A DNA stretch of 64,000 bases, taken from Hydractinia symbiolongicarpus. Its lineage: Eukaryota > Cnidaria > Hydrozoa > Anthoathecata > Hydractiniidae. The notes beneath the pieces are model-generated. The model had not been told where the DNA came from. It was given only the letters and a program-made list of their open reading frames with translations, and made no database searches. Positions 48,336-60,774 of this stretch are shown here, one piece after another. The DNA lies in assembly GCF_029227915.1 (NCBI RefSeq), contig NC_079881.1:30977501-31041500 (forward strand). The letters run 5' to 3'. A program made the position numbers and the translations under genes. The stretch's first letter is position 1, and the number at the start of each line of letters is the position of its first letter.

Positions 48336-49061
48336 CACAGCGCCCAGTGTAATCGCTGAGTTTCGGCAATCATTTCAAATTAAGAAGAACGCTATTTACT
48401 GGAGTCCACTTGTCTCACTTATTACATTTATCAGCTCACAGTGCAAAGTTAGTTCAATTAAGTCCCACAGTCAATCGTTTCATTGTTAAAAGCAATGCAA
48501 CCTAGTAATATCAGAAAAATATCGCTAAACACATGTTGGTACGAATAGGTGACTGAACCGTTGTAACTCAAACGGACTGACACCGTTAGAAAGTTAATGA
48601 AATGTAGTTTTTGAAACTGTGGCTATCTCTTCAGCGCGCGATAACGGCTAGGACTGGTCCCGCAGTAAAAAATGACTTTTTTATCTTAATTTTTAATTGA
48701 AGCGCTACCACCGCGCCCAGTGTAATCGCTGAGTTTCGGCAATCCCGTAAAAATAAGAAGAACGCTATTTACTGGAGTCCACTTGTCTCACTTATTACAT
48801 TTATCAGGTCACAGTCCAAAGTTAGTTCAATTAAGTCCCACAGTCAATTCAACCTAGTAATATCAAAAAAAATATCGCTAAATACATGTTGGTACGAATA
48901 TGTGACCCAACCGTTGTAACTTAAACGGACTGACACCGTTAGAAAGTCAATGAAATGTAGTTTTTAAAACTGTGGCTATTTCTTCAGCGCGCGATAACGG
49001 CTAGGATTGGTCCCGCAGTAAAAAATGAATTTTTTATCTTAATTTTTAATTGAAGCGCTAC

Positions 49062-52000
49062 CACATCGCTGAGTTTCGGCAATCATTTCAAATTTAGAAG
49101 AATGCTATTTCTTGGAGTCCACTTGTCTCACTTATAACATTTATAAGGTCATAGTCCAACACCAGTTCAATTTAGTACCACAGTCAATCGTTTCACTGTT
49201 AAAAGCGATGCAACCTAGTATTATCAAAAAAATATCGCTAAATACATGTTGGTACAAATATGTGACCCAACCGTTGTAACTCAAACAGACTGACACCGTT
49301 AAAAAGTCAATGAAATGTAGTTTTTGAAACTGTCAATATTTCTTCAGCGCACGATAACGGCTAGGATTGGTCCCACAGTAAAGAATGACTTATTTACCTA
49401 AATTTTTAAATGAAGCGCTACCACAGCGCCCAGTTTAATCGCTGAGTTCCGGCAATCCCGTAAAAATAAGAAGAATGTTATTTCTTGGAGTCCAATTGTC
49501 TCATTTATCACATTTATCAGGTCACAGTCCAAAGTTAGTTCAATTAAGTCCCACAGTCAATCGTTTCATTCTTAAAAGCGATGCAACCTAGTAATATGAG
49601 AAAAATATCGCTAAATACATGTTTGTACGAATATGTGACGTAACCGTTGTAACTGAAGTGGATTGATACCGTTAGAAAGTCAATGAAATGTAGTTTTTGA
49701 AACTGTCGCTATTTCTTCAGCGCACGATAACGGCTATGATTGGTCCCACAGTAAAGATTGACTTATTTACCTAAACTTTAAAATGAAGCGCTACCACAGC
49801 GCCCAGAGTAATTGCTGAGTTCCTGCAATCACGTCAAATTAAGAGGAATGTTGTTTCTTGGAGTCCAATTGTCTCATTTATCACATTTATCAGGTCACAG
49901 TTCAAAGTTAGTTCAATTAAGTCGCACAGTCAATCGTTTCACTGTTAAAAGCGATGCAACCTAGTAATATGAGAAAAATATTGCTAAATACATGTTGGTA
50001 CGAATATGTGACGCAACCGTTGTAACTGAAGTGGATTGATACCGTTAGAAAGTCAATGAAATATAGTTTTTGAAACTGTTGCTATTTCTTCAGCGCGCGA
50101 TAACGGCTAGGATTGGTCCCACAGTAAAAAAATGACTTTTTTATCTTAATTCTTAAATGAAGCGGTACCACAGCGCCCAGTGTAATCGCTGAGTTTCGGC
50201 AATCATGTCAAATTAAGAAGAATGTTATTTTTTGGAGTCCAATTCTCTCCTTTATCACATTTATCAGGTCACAGTCCAAAGTTAGTTCAATTAAGTCCCA
50301 CGGTCAAGCGTTTCATAGTTAAAAGCGATGCAACCTAGTAATATCAGAAAAATAACGCTAAATACATGTTGGTACGAATAGGTGACTGAACCGTTGTAAC
50401 TCAAACGGACTGACACCGTTAGAAAGTTAATGAAATGTAGTTTTTGAAACTGTGGCTATCTCTTCAGCGCGCGATAACGGCTAGGACTGGTCCCGCAGTA
50501 AAAAATGACTTTTTTATCTTAATTTTTAATTGAAGCGCTACCACCGCGCCCAGTGTAATCGCTGAGTTTCGGCAATCAATTTAAATTAAGAAGAACGGTA
50601 TTTCCTGGAGTCCACTTGTCTCACTTATTACATTTATCAGGTCACAGTCCAAAGTTAGTTCAATTAAGTCCCACAGTCAATTCAACCTAGTAATATCAAA
50701 AAAAATATCGCTAAATACATGTTGGTACGAATATGTGACCCAACCGTTGTAACTTAACCGGACTGACACCGTTAGAATGTCAATGAAATGTAGTTTTTAA
50801 AACTGTGGCTATTTCTTCAGCGCGCGATAACGGCTAGGAATGGTCCCGCAGTAAAAAATGAATTTTTTATCTTAATTTTTAATTGAAGCGCTACCACATC
50901 GCTGAGTTTCGGCAATCATTTCAAATTTAGAAGAATGCTATTTCCTGGAGTCCACTTGTCTCACTTATAACATTTATAAGGTCATAGTCCAACACCAGTT
51001 CAATTTAGTACCACAGTCAATCGTTTCACTGTTAAAAGCGATGCAACCTAGTATTATCAAAAAAATATCGCTAAATACATGTTGGTACAAATATGTGACC
51101 CAACCGTTGTAACTCAAACAGACTGACACCGTTAAAAAGTCAATGAAATGTAGTTTTTGAAACTGTCAATATTTCTTCAGCGCACGATAACGGCTAGGAT
51201 TGGTCCCACAGTAAAGAATGACTTATTTACCTAAATTTTTAAATGAAGCGCTACCACAGCGCCCAGTGTAATCGCTGAGTTCCGGCAATCCCGTAAAAAT
51301 AAGAAGAATGTTATTTCTTGGAGTCCAATTGTCTCATTTATCACATTTATCAGGTCACAGTCCAAAGTTAGTTCAATTAAGTCCCACAGTCAATCGTTTC
51401 ATTGTTAAAAGCGATGCAACCTAGTAATATGAGAAAAATATCGCTAAATACATGTTGGTACGAATATGGGACGCAACCGTTGTAACTGAAGTGGATTGAT
51501 ACCGTTAGAAAGTCAATGAAATGTAGTTTTTGAAACTATCGCTGTTTCTTCAGCGCGCGCTAACGCCTAGGAATTGTCCCACAGAAAAAAATGACTTTTT
51601 TTAGCTTACTTTTTAAATGAAGCGCTACCACAGCGCCCAGTGTAATCGCTGAGTTCCGGCAATCATGTCAAATTGAGAAGAATGTTATTTCTTGGAGTCC
51701 AATTTTCTCATTTATCAAATTTATTAGGTCACAGTCCAAAGTTTGTTCAATTAAGTCCCACAGTCAATCTTTTCATTGTTAAAAGAGATGCAACCAAGTA
51801 ATATAAAAAAAAATATCTCTAAATACATGTTGGTACGAAGATGTGACCCAACCGTTGTAACTCAAACGGACTGACACCGTTAGAAAGTCAATGAAATATA
51901 GTTTTTGAAACTGTGGCAATCTCTTCAGCGCGCGATAACGGCTAGGATTGGTCCCACAGTAAGAAATGACTTTTTTAGCTTAATTCTTAAATGAAGCGCT

Positions 52001-52354
52001 ACCACAGCGGCCAGTGCAATCGCTGAGTTTTGGCAATCATTTTAAGTTAAGAAGAATGCTATTTCTTGGAGTCCACTTGTCTCACTTATTACATTTATCA
52101 GGTCACAGTCCAAAGTTAGTTCAATTAAGTCCCACAGTCAATGCAACCTACTAATATCAAAAAAATATCGTTAAATACATGTTGGTACGAATATGTGACC
52201 CAACCGTTGTAACTCAAATGGACTGACACCGTTAGAAAGTCAATGAAATGTAGTTCTTAAAACTGTGGCTATTTCCTCAGCGCGCGATAACGGCTAGGAT
52301 TGGTCTCGCAGTAAAAAATGACTTTTTTATCTTAATTTTTAATTGAAGCGCTAC
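49062..52354. repeat. 9-monomer HOR H9, copy 3 (3293 bp)
   Basis: Units 135-143 in the order T-A-G-K-S-T-A-L-S, without the trimer expansion of copy 2 although copy 2 is its closest relative by private variants (GACGTAACCG, GGCTATGATTGG, AACGGTATTTCC). Its last S unit (52003) begins CAGCGGCCAGTGCAATC and differs from that of other copies, so the final unit was exchanged with a unit like 110 (40267). Confidence 0.87.
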
Positions 52355-53827
52355 CACAGCGCCCAGTGTAATCGCTGAGTTTCGGCAATCATTTCAAATT
52401 ATGAGGAATGCTATTTCTTGGAGTCCACTTTTCTCACTTATAACATTTATAAGGTCAAAGTCCAACACAAGTTCAATTTAGTACCACAGTCAATCGTTTC
52501 ACTGTTAAAAGCGATGCAACCTAGTATTATCAAAAAAATATCGCTAAATACATGTTGGTACAAATATGTGACCCAACCGTTGTAACTCAAACAGACTGAC
52601 ACCGTTAAAAAGTCAATGAAATGTAGTTTTTGAAACTGTCAATATTTCTTCAGCGCACGATAACGGCTAGGATTAGTCCCACAGTAAAGAATGACTTATT
52701 TACCTAAATTTTTAAATGAAGCGCTACCACAGCGCCCAGTGTAATCGCTGAGTTCCGGCAATCCCGGAAAAATAAGAAGAATGTTATTTCTTGGAGTCCA
52801 ATTTTCTCATTTATCAAATTTATTAGGTGACAGTCCAAAGTTTGTTCAATTAAGTCCCACAGTCAATCTTTTCATTGTTAAAAGCGATGCAACCAAGTAA
52901 TATAAAAAAAATATAGCTAAATACATGTTGGTACGAATATGTGACCCAACCGTTGTAACTCAAACGGACTGACACCGTTAGAAAGTCAATGAAATGTAGT
53001 TTTTGAAACTGTGGCTATCTCTTCAGCGCGCGATAACGGCTAGGATTGGTCCCGCAGTAAAAAATGACTTTTTTTATCTTAATTTTTAATTGAAGCGCTA
53101 CCACCGCGCCCAGTGTAATCGCTGAGTTCCGGCAATCCCGTAAAAATAAGAAGAATGTTATTTCTTGGAGTCCAATTTTCTCATTTATCAAATTTATTAG
53201 GTGACAGTCCAAAGTTTGTTCAATTAAGTCCCACAGTCAATTTTTTCATTGTTAAAAGCGATGCAACCAAGTAATATAAAAAAAAATATAGCTAAATACA
53301 TGTTGGTACGAATATGTGACCCAACCGTTGTAACTCAAACGGACTGACACCGTTAGAAAGTCAATGAAATGTAGTTTTTGAAACTGTGGCTATCTCTTCA
53401 GCGCGCGATAACGGCTAGGACTGGTCCCGCAGTAAAAAATGACTTTTTTATCTTAATTTTTAATTGAAGCGCTACCACCGCGCCCAGTGTAATCGCTGAG
53501 TTTCGGCAATCCCGTAAAAATAAGAAGAACGCTATTTACTGGAGTCCACTTGACGCACTTATTACATTTATCAGGTCACAGTCCAAAGTTAGTTCAATTA
53601 AGTCCCACAGTCAATTCAACCTAGTAATATAAAAAAAATATCGCTAAATACATGTTGGTACGAATATGTGACCCAACCGTTGTAACTTAAACGGACTGAC
53701 ACCGTTAGAAAGTCAATGAAATGTAGTTTTTAAAACTGTGGCTATTTCTTCAGCGCGCCATAACGGCTAGGATTGGTCCCGCAGTAAAAAATGAATTTTT
53801 TATCTTAATTTTTAATTGAAGCGCTAC
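52355..53827. repeat. Four-unit spacer T-A'-W-S between H9 copies 3 and 4
   Basis: Units 144-147 match units 86-87 (31493, 31866) at 20862 bp, then diverge. Unit 146 (53102) starts as W (CACCGCGCCC) but continues as A' (CCCGTAAAAATAAG, TTATTAGGTGACAG), a hybrid that puts two A'-like units in a row. Unit 147 (53476) resembles the left part of unit 79 (28954), including CGCACTTATTAC. Confidence 0.82.
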
Positions 53828-56800
53828 CACATCGCTGAGTTTCGGCAATCATTTCAAATTTAGAAGAATGCTATTTCTTGGAGTCCACTTGTCTCACTTA
53901 TAACATTTATAAGGTCATAGTCCAACACCAGTTCAATTTAGTACCACAGTCAATCGTTTCACTGTTAAAAGCGATGCAACCTAGTATTATCAAAAAAATA
54001 TCGCTAAATACATGTTGGTACAAATATGTGACCCAACCGTTGTAACTCAAACAGACTGACACCGTTAAAAAGTCAATGAAATGTAGTTTTTGAAACTGTC
54101 AATATTTCTTCAGCGCACGATAACGGCTAGGATTGGTCCCACAGTAAAGAATGACTTATTTACCTAAATTTTTAAATGAAGCGCTACCACAGCGCCCAGT
54201 GTAATCGCTGAGTTCCGGCAATCCCGTAAAAATAAGAAGAATGTTATTTCTTGGAGTCCAATTGTCTCATTTATCACATTTATCAGGTCACAGTCCAAAG
54301 TTAGTTCAATTAAGTCCCACAGTCAATCGTTTCATTGTTAAAAGCGATGCAACCTAGTAATATGAGAAAAATATCGCTAAATACATGTTTGTACGAATAT
54401 GTGACGCAACTGTTGTAACTGAAGTGGATTGATACCGTTAGAAAGTCAATGAAATGTAGTTTTTGAAACTGTCGCTATTTCTTCAGCGCACGATAACGGC
54501 TAGGATTGGTCCCACAGTAAAGATTGACTTATTTACTTAAACTTTAAAATGAAGCGCTACCACAGCGCCCAGAGTAATTGCTGAGTTCCTGCAATCACGT
54601 CAAATTAAGAGGAATGTTGTTTCTTGGAGTCCAATTGTCTCATTTATCACATTTATCAGGTCACAGTTCAAAGTTAGTTCAATTAAGTCGCACAGTCAAT
54701 CGTTTCACTGTTAAAAGCGATGCAACCTAGTAATATGAGAATAATATTGCTAAATACATGTTGGTACGAATATGTGACGCAACCGTTGTAACTGAAGTGG
54801 ATTGATACCGTTAGAAAGTCAATGAAATGTAGTTTTGAAACTGTTGCTATTTCTTCAGCGCGCCATAACGGCTAGGATTGGTCCCACAGTAAAAAAATGA
54901 CCTTTTTATCTTAATTCTTAAATGAAGCGGTACCACAGCGCCCAGTGCATTCGCTGAGTTTCGGCAATCATGTCAAATTAAGAAGAATGTTATTTTTTGG
55001 AGTCCAATTCTCTCCTTTATCACATTTATCAGGTCACAGTCCAAAGTTAGTTCAATTAAGTCCCACGGTCAATCGTTTCATAGTTAAAAGCGATGCAACC
55101 TAGTAATATCAGAAAAATAACGCTAAATACATGTTGGTACGAATAGGTGACTGAACCGTTGTAACTCAAACGGACTGACACCGTTAGAAAGTTAATGAAA
55201 TGTAGTTTTTGAAACTGTGGCTATCTCTTCAGCGCGCGATAACGGCTAGGACTGGTCCCGCAGTAAAAAATGACTTTTTTATCTTAATTTTTAATTGAAG
55301 CGCTACCACCGCGCCCAGTGTAATCGCTGAGTTTCGGCAATCATTTTAAATTAAGAAGAACGCTATTTCCTGGAGTCCACTTGTCTCACTTATTACATTT
55401 ATCAGGTCACAGTCCAAAGTTAGTTCAATTAAGTCCCACAGTCAATTCAACCTAGTAATATCAAAAAAATATCGCTAAATACATGTTGGTACGAATATCT
55501 GACCCAACCGTTGTAACTTAACCGGACTGACACCGTTAGAAAGTCAATGAAATGTAGTTTTTAAAACTGTGGCTATTTCTTCAGCGCGCGATAACGGCTA
55601 GGATTGGTCCCGCAGTAAAAAATGAATTTTTTATCTTAATTTTTAATTGAAGCGCTACCACATCGCTGAGTTTCGGCAATCATTTCAAATTTAGAAGAAT
55701 GCTATTTCTTGGAGTCCACTTGTCTCACTTATAACATTTATAAGGTCATAGTCCAACACCAGTTCAATTAGTACCACAGTCAATCGTTTCACTGTTAAAA
55801 GCGATGCAACCTAGTATTATCAAAAAAATATCGCTAAATACATGTTGGTACAAATATGTGACCCAACCGTTGTAACTCAAACAGACTGACACCGTTAAAA
55901 AGTCAATGAAATGTAGTTTTTGAAACTGTCAATATTTCTTCAGCGCACGATAACGGCTAGGATTGGTCCCACAGTAAAGAATGAATTATTTACCTAAATT
56001 TTTAAATGAAGCGCTACCACAGCGCCCAGTGTAATCGCTGAGTTCCGGCAATCCCGTAAAAATAAGAAGAATGTTATTTCTTGGAGTCCAATTGTCTCAT
56101 TTATCACATTTATCAGGTCACAGTCCAAAGTTAGTTCAATTAAGTCCCACAGTCAATCGTTTCATTGTTAAAAGCGATGCAACCTAGTAATATGAGAAAA
56201 ATATCGCTAAATACATGTTGGTACGAATATGGGACGCAACCGTTGTAACTGAAGTGGATTGATACCGTTAGAAAGTCAATGAAATGTAGTTTTTGAAACT
56301 ATCGCTGTTTCTTCAGCGCGCGCTAACGCCTAGGATTGGTCCCACAGAAAAAAATGACTTTTTTTAGCTTACTTTTTAAATGAAGCGCTACCACAGCGCC
56401 CAGTGTAATCGCTGAGTTCCGGCAATCATGTCAAATTGAGAAGAATGTTATTTCTTGGAGTCCAATTTTCTCATTTATCAAATTTACTAGGTCACAGTCC
56501 AAAGTTTGTTCAATTAAGTCCCACAGTCAATCTTTTCATTGTTAAAAGAGATGCAACCAAGTAATATAAAAAAAATATCTCTAAATACATGTTGGTACGA
56601 AGATGTGACCCAACCGTTGTAACTCAAACGGACTAACACCGTTAGAAAGTCAATGAAATATAGTTTTTGAAACTTTGGCAATTTCTTCAGCGCGTGATAA
56701 CGAATAGGATTGGTCCCACAGTAAGAAATGACTTTTTTATCTTAGTTTTTACTGGAAGCGCTACCACAGCGCCCAGTGCAATCGCTGAGTTTCGGCAATC

Positions 56801-57116
56801 ATTTTAAATTAAGAAGAATGCTATTTCTTGGAGTCCACTTGTCTCACTTATTACATTTATCAGGTCACAGTCCAAAGTTAGTTCAATTAAATCCAACAGT
56901 CAATGCAACCTAGTAATATCAGAAAAATACCGCTAAATACATGTTGGTACGAGTATGTGACCCAAACGTTGTAACTCAAACGGACTGACACCGTTAGAAA
57001 GTCAATGAAATGTAGTTTTTAAAACTGTGGCTATTTCTTCAGCGCGCGATAACGGCTAGGATTGGTCCCGTAGTAAAAAATGAATTTTTTATCTTAATTT
57101 TTAATTGAAGCGCTAC
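53828..57116. repeat. 9-monomer HOR H9, copy 4 (3289 bp)
   Basis: Units 148-156 in the order T-A-G-K-S-T-A-L-S, slightly short because of single-base losses (for example GTTCAATTAGTACC in unit 153 and TAGTTTTGAAAC in unit 150). It shares GCGTGATAACG and TTTGGCAATTTC with copy 2 (31.0 kb) in its L unit. It is followed immediately by H10 copy 3 without a spacer. Confidence 0.87.
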
Positions 57117-60100
57117 CACATCGCTGAGTTTCGGCAATCATTTCAAATTTAGAAGAATGCTATTTCTTGGAGTCCACTTGTCTCACTTATAACATTTATA
57201 AGGTCATCGTCCAACACCAGTTCAATTTAGTACCACAGTCAATCGTTTCACTGTTAAAAGCGATGCAACCTAGTATTATCAAAAAAATATCGCTAAATAC
57301 ATGTTGGTACAAATATGTGACCCAACCGTTGTAACTCAAACAGACTGACACCGTTAAAAAGTCAATGAAATGCAGTTTTTGAAACTGTCAATATTTCTTC
57401 AGCGCACGATAACGGCTAGGATTGGTCCCACAGTAAAGAATGACTTATTTACCTAAAATTTTAAATGAAGCGCTACCACAGCGCCCAGTGTAATCGCTGA
57501 GTTCCGGCAATCCCGTAAAAATAAGAAGAATGTTATTTCTTGGAGTCCAATTGTCTCATTTATCACATTTATCAGGTCACAGTCCAAAGTTAGTTCAATT
57601 AAGTCCCACAGTCAATCGTTTCATTGTTAAAAGCGATGCAACCTAGTAATATGAGAAAAATATCGCTAAATACATGTTGGTACGAATATGGGACGCAACT
57701 GTTGTAACTGAAGTGGATTGATACCGTTAGAAAGTCAATGAAATGTAGTTTTTGAAACTATCGCTGTTTCTTCAGCGCGCGCTAACGCCTAGGATTGGTC
57801 CCACAGAAAAAAATGACTTTTTTTAGCTTACTTTTTAAATGAAGCGCTACCACAGCGCCCAGTGTAATCGCTGAGTTCCGGCAATCGTGTTAAATTGAGA
57901 AGAATGTTATTTCTTGGAGTCCAATTTTCTCATTTATCAAATTTATTAGGTCACAGTCCAAAGTTTGTTCAATTAAGTCCCACAGTCAATCTTTTCATTG
58001 TTAAAAGAGATGCAACCAAGTAATATAAAAAAAATATCTCTAAATACATGTTGGTACGAAGATGTGACCCAACCGTTGTAACTCAAACGGACTGACACCG
58101 TTAGAAAGTCAATGAAATATAGTTTTTGAAACTGTGGCAATTTCTTCAGCGCGCGATAACGGCTAGGATTGGTCCCACAGTAAGAAATGACTTTTTTATC
58201 TTAATTTTTACTGGAAGCGCTACCACAGCGCCCAGTGCAATCGCTGAGTTTCGGCAATCATTTTAAATTAAGAAGAATGCTATTTCTTGGAGTCCACTTG
58301 TCTCACTTATTACATTTATCAGGTCACAGTCCAAAGTTTGTTCAATTAAGTCCCACAGTCAATGCAACCTAGTAATATCAGAAAAATACCGCTAAATACA
58401 TGTTGGTACGAATATGTGACGCAACCGTTGTAACTGAAGTGGATTGATACCGTTAGAAAGTCAATGAAATGTAGTTTTTGAAACTGTCGCTATTTCTTCA
58501 GCGCACGATAACGGCTAGGATTGGTCCCACAGTAAAGATTGACTTATGTACCTAAACTTTAAAATGAAGCGCTACCACAGCGCCCAGAGTAATTGCTGAG
58601 TTCCTGCAATCACGTCAAATTAAGAGGAATGTTGTTTCTTGGAGTCCAATTGTCTCATTTATCACATTTATCAGGTCACAGTTCAAAGTTAGTTCAATTA
58701 AGTCCCACGGTCAATCGTTTCATAGTTAAAAGCGATGCAACCTAGTAATATCAGAAAAATAACGCTAAATACATGTTGGTACGAATATGTGACCCAACCG
58801 CTGTAACTCAAACGGAGTGACACCGTTAGAAAGTCAATGAAATGTAGTTCTTGAAACTATCGCTATTTCTTCAGCGCGCGCTAACGCCTAGGATTGGTCC
58901 CACAGTAAAAAATGACTTTTTTTAGCTTAATTCTTAAATGAAGCGCTACCACAGCGCCCAGTGTAATCGCTGAGTTTCGGCAATCATTTTAAGTTAAGAA
59001 GAATGCTATTTCTTGGAGTCCACTTGTCTCACTTATTACATTTATCAGGTCACAGTCCAAAGTTAGTTCAATTAAGTCCCACTGTCAATGCAACCTCGTA
59101 ATATCAAAAAAAATATCGCTAAATACATGTTGGTACGAATATGTGACCCAACCGTTGTAACTCAAACGGACTGACACCGTTAGAAGGTCAATGAAATGTA
59201 GTTCTTAAAACTGTGGCTATTTCTTCAGCGCGCGATAACGGCTAGGATTGGTCCCGCAGTAAAAAATGACTTTTTTATCTTAATTTTTAATTGAAGCGCT
59301 ACCACAGCGCCCAGTGTAATCGCTGAGTTTCGGCAATCATGTCAAATTAAGAAGAATGTTATTTCTTGGAGTCCAATTGTCTCATTTATCACATTTATCA
59401 GGTCACAGTCCAAATTTAGTTCTATTAAGTCCCGCAGTCAATCGTTTCATTGTTTAAAGCGATGCAACCTAGTAATATCACAAAAATACCGCTAAATACA
59501 TGTTGGTACGAGTATGTGACCCAAACGTTGTAACTCAAACGGAATAACAGCGTTAGAAAGTCAATGAAATGTAGTTTTTGAAACTGTTGTTACTTCTTCA
59601 TCGGGCAATAACGGCTAGGATTGGTCCCACAGTAAAAAAATGACTTTTTATCTTAATTCTTAAATGAAGCGGTACCACAGCGCCCAGTGAAATCGCTGAG
59701 TTTCGGCAATCATGTCAAATTAAGAAGAATGTTATTTCTTGGAGTCCAATTGTCTCCTTTATCACAGTTATCAGGTCACAGTCCATAGTTAGGTAAATTA
59801 AGTTCCACAGTCAATCGCTTCATAGTTAAAAACGGTGCAACATAGTAATATCAGAAAAATATCGCTAAACACATGTTGGTACAAATATGTGACCCAACCG
59901 TTGTAACTGAAGTGGATTGATACCGCTAGAAAGTCAATGAAATGTAGTTTTTAAAACTGTCGCTATTTATTCAGCGCACGATAACGGCTAGGATTGGTCC
60001 CACAGTAAAGATTGACTTATTTACCTAAACTTTAAAATGAAGCGCTACCACAGCGCCCTGAGTAATTGCTGAGTTCCGGCAATCACGTCAAATTAAGAAG

Positions 60101-60774
60101 AATGTTGTTTCTTGGAGTCCAATTGTCTCATTTATCACATTTATCAGGTCACAGTTCAAAGTTAGTTCAATTAAGTCGCACAGTCAATCGTTTCACTGTT
60201 AAAAGCGATGCAACCTAATAATATGAGAAAAATATTGCAAAATACATGTTGTTACGAATATGTGACCCAACCGTTGTAACTCAAACGGAGGGACACCGTT
60301 AGAAAGTCAATGAAATGTAGTTTTTGAAACTATCGCTGTTTCTTCAGCGCGCGCTAACGCCTAGGATTGGTCCCACAGTAAAAAATGACTTTTTTTAGCT
60401 TAATTCCTAAATGAAGCGCTACCACAGTGCCCAGTGCAATCGCTGAGTTTCGGCAATCATTTTAAATTAAGAAGAATGCTATTTCTTGGAGTTCACTTGT
60501 CTCACTTATTCCATTTATCAGGTCACAGTCCAAAGTTAGTTCAATTAAGTCCCACAGTCAATGCAACCTAGTAATATTAAAAAAATATCGCTAAATACAT
60601 GTTGGTACGAATATGTGACCCAACCGTTGTAACTCAAACGGACTGACACCGTTAGAAAGTCAATGAAATGTAGTTCTTAAAACTGTGGCTATTTTTTCAG
60701 CGCGCGATAACGGCTAGGATTGGTCTCGCAGTAAAAAATGACTTTTTTATCTTAATTTTTAATTGAAGCGCTAC
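57117..60774. repeat. 10-monomer HOR H10, copy 3 (3658 bp)
   Basis: Units 157-166 in the order T-A-L-S-G-S-P-Q-M-S, matching copy 2 unit for unit and copy 1 except for its tetramer expansion. It shares GTTACTTCTTCATCGGGC (P) and AAAACGGTGCAACATAG (Q) with copy 1 rather than copy 2, so copies 1 and 3 are the closer pair in that half. A single deviation is CACAGTGCCC in the start of unit 166 (60423). Confidence 0.88.

Noticed and set aside
53015-53212. Minus-strand open reading frame of 65 codons, similar to the one at 14175-14363
   Set aside because: Similarity between the two is due only to their being the same part of the satellite monomer in the same frame. It is a by-product of repetition, not conservation of a protein.
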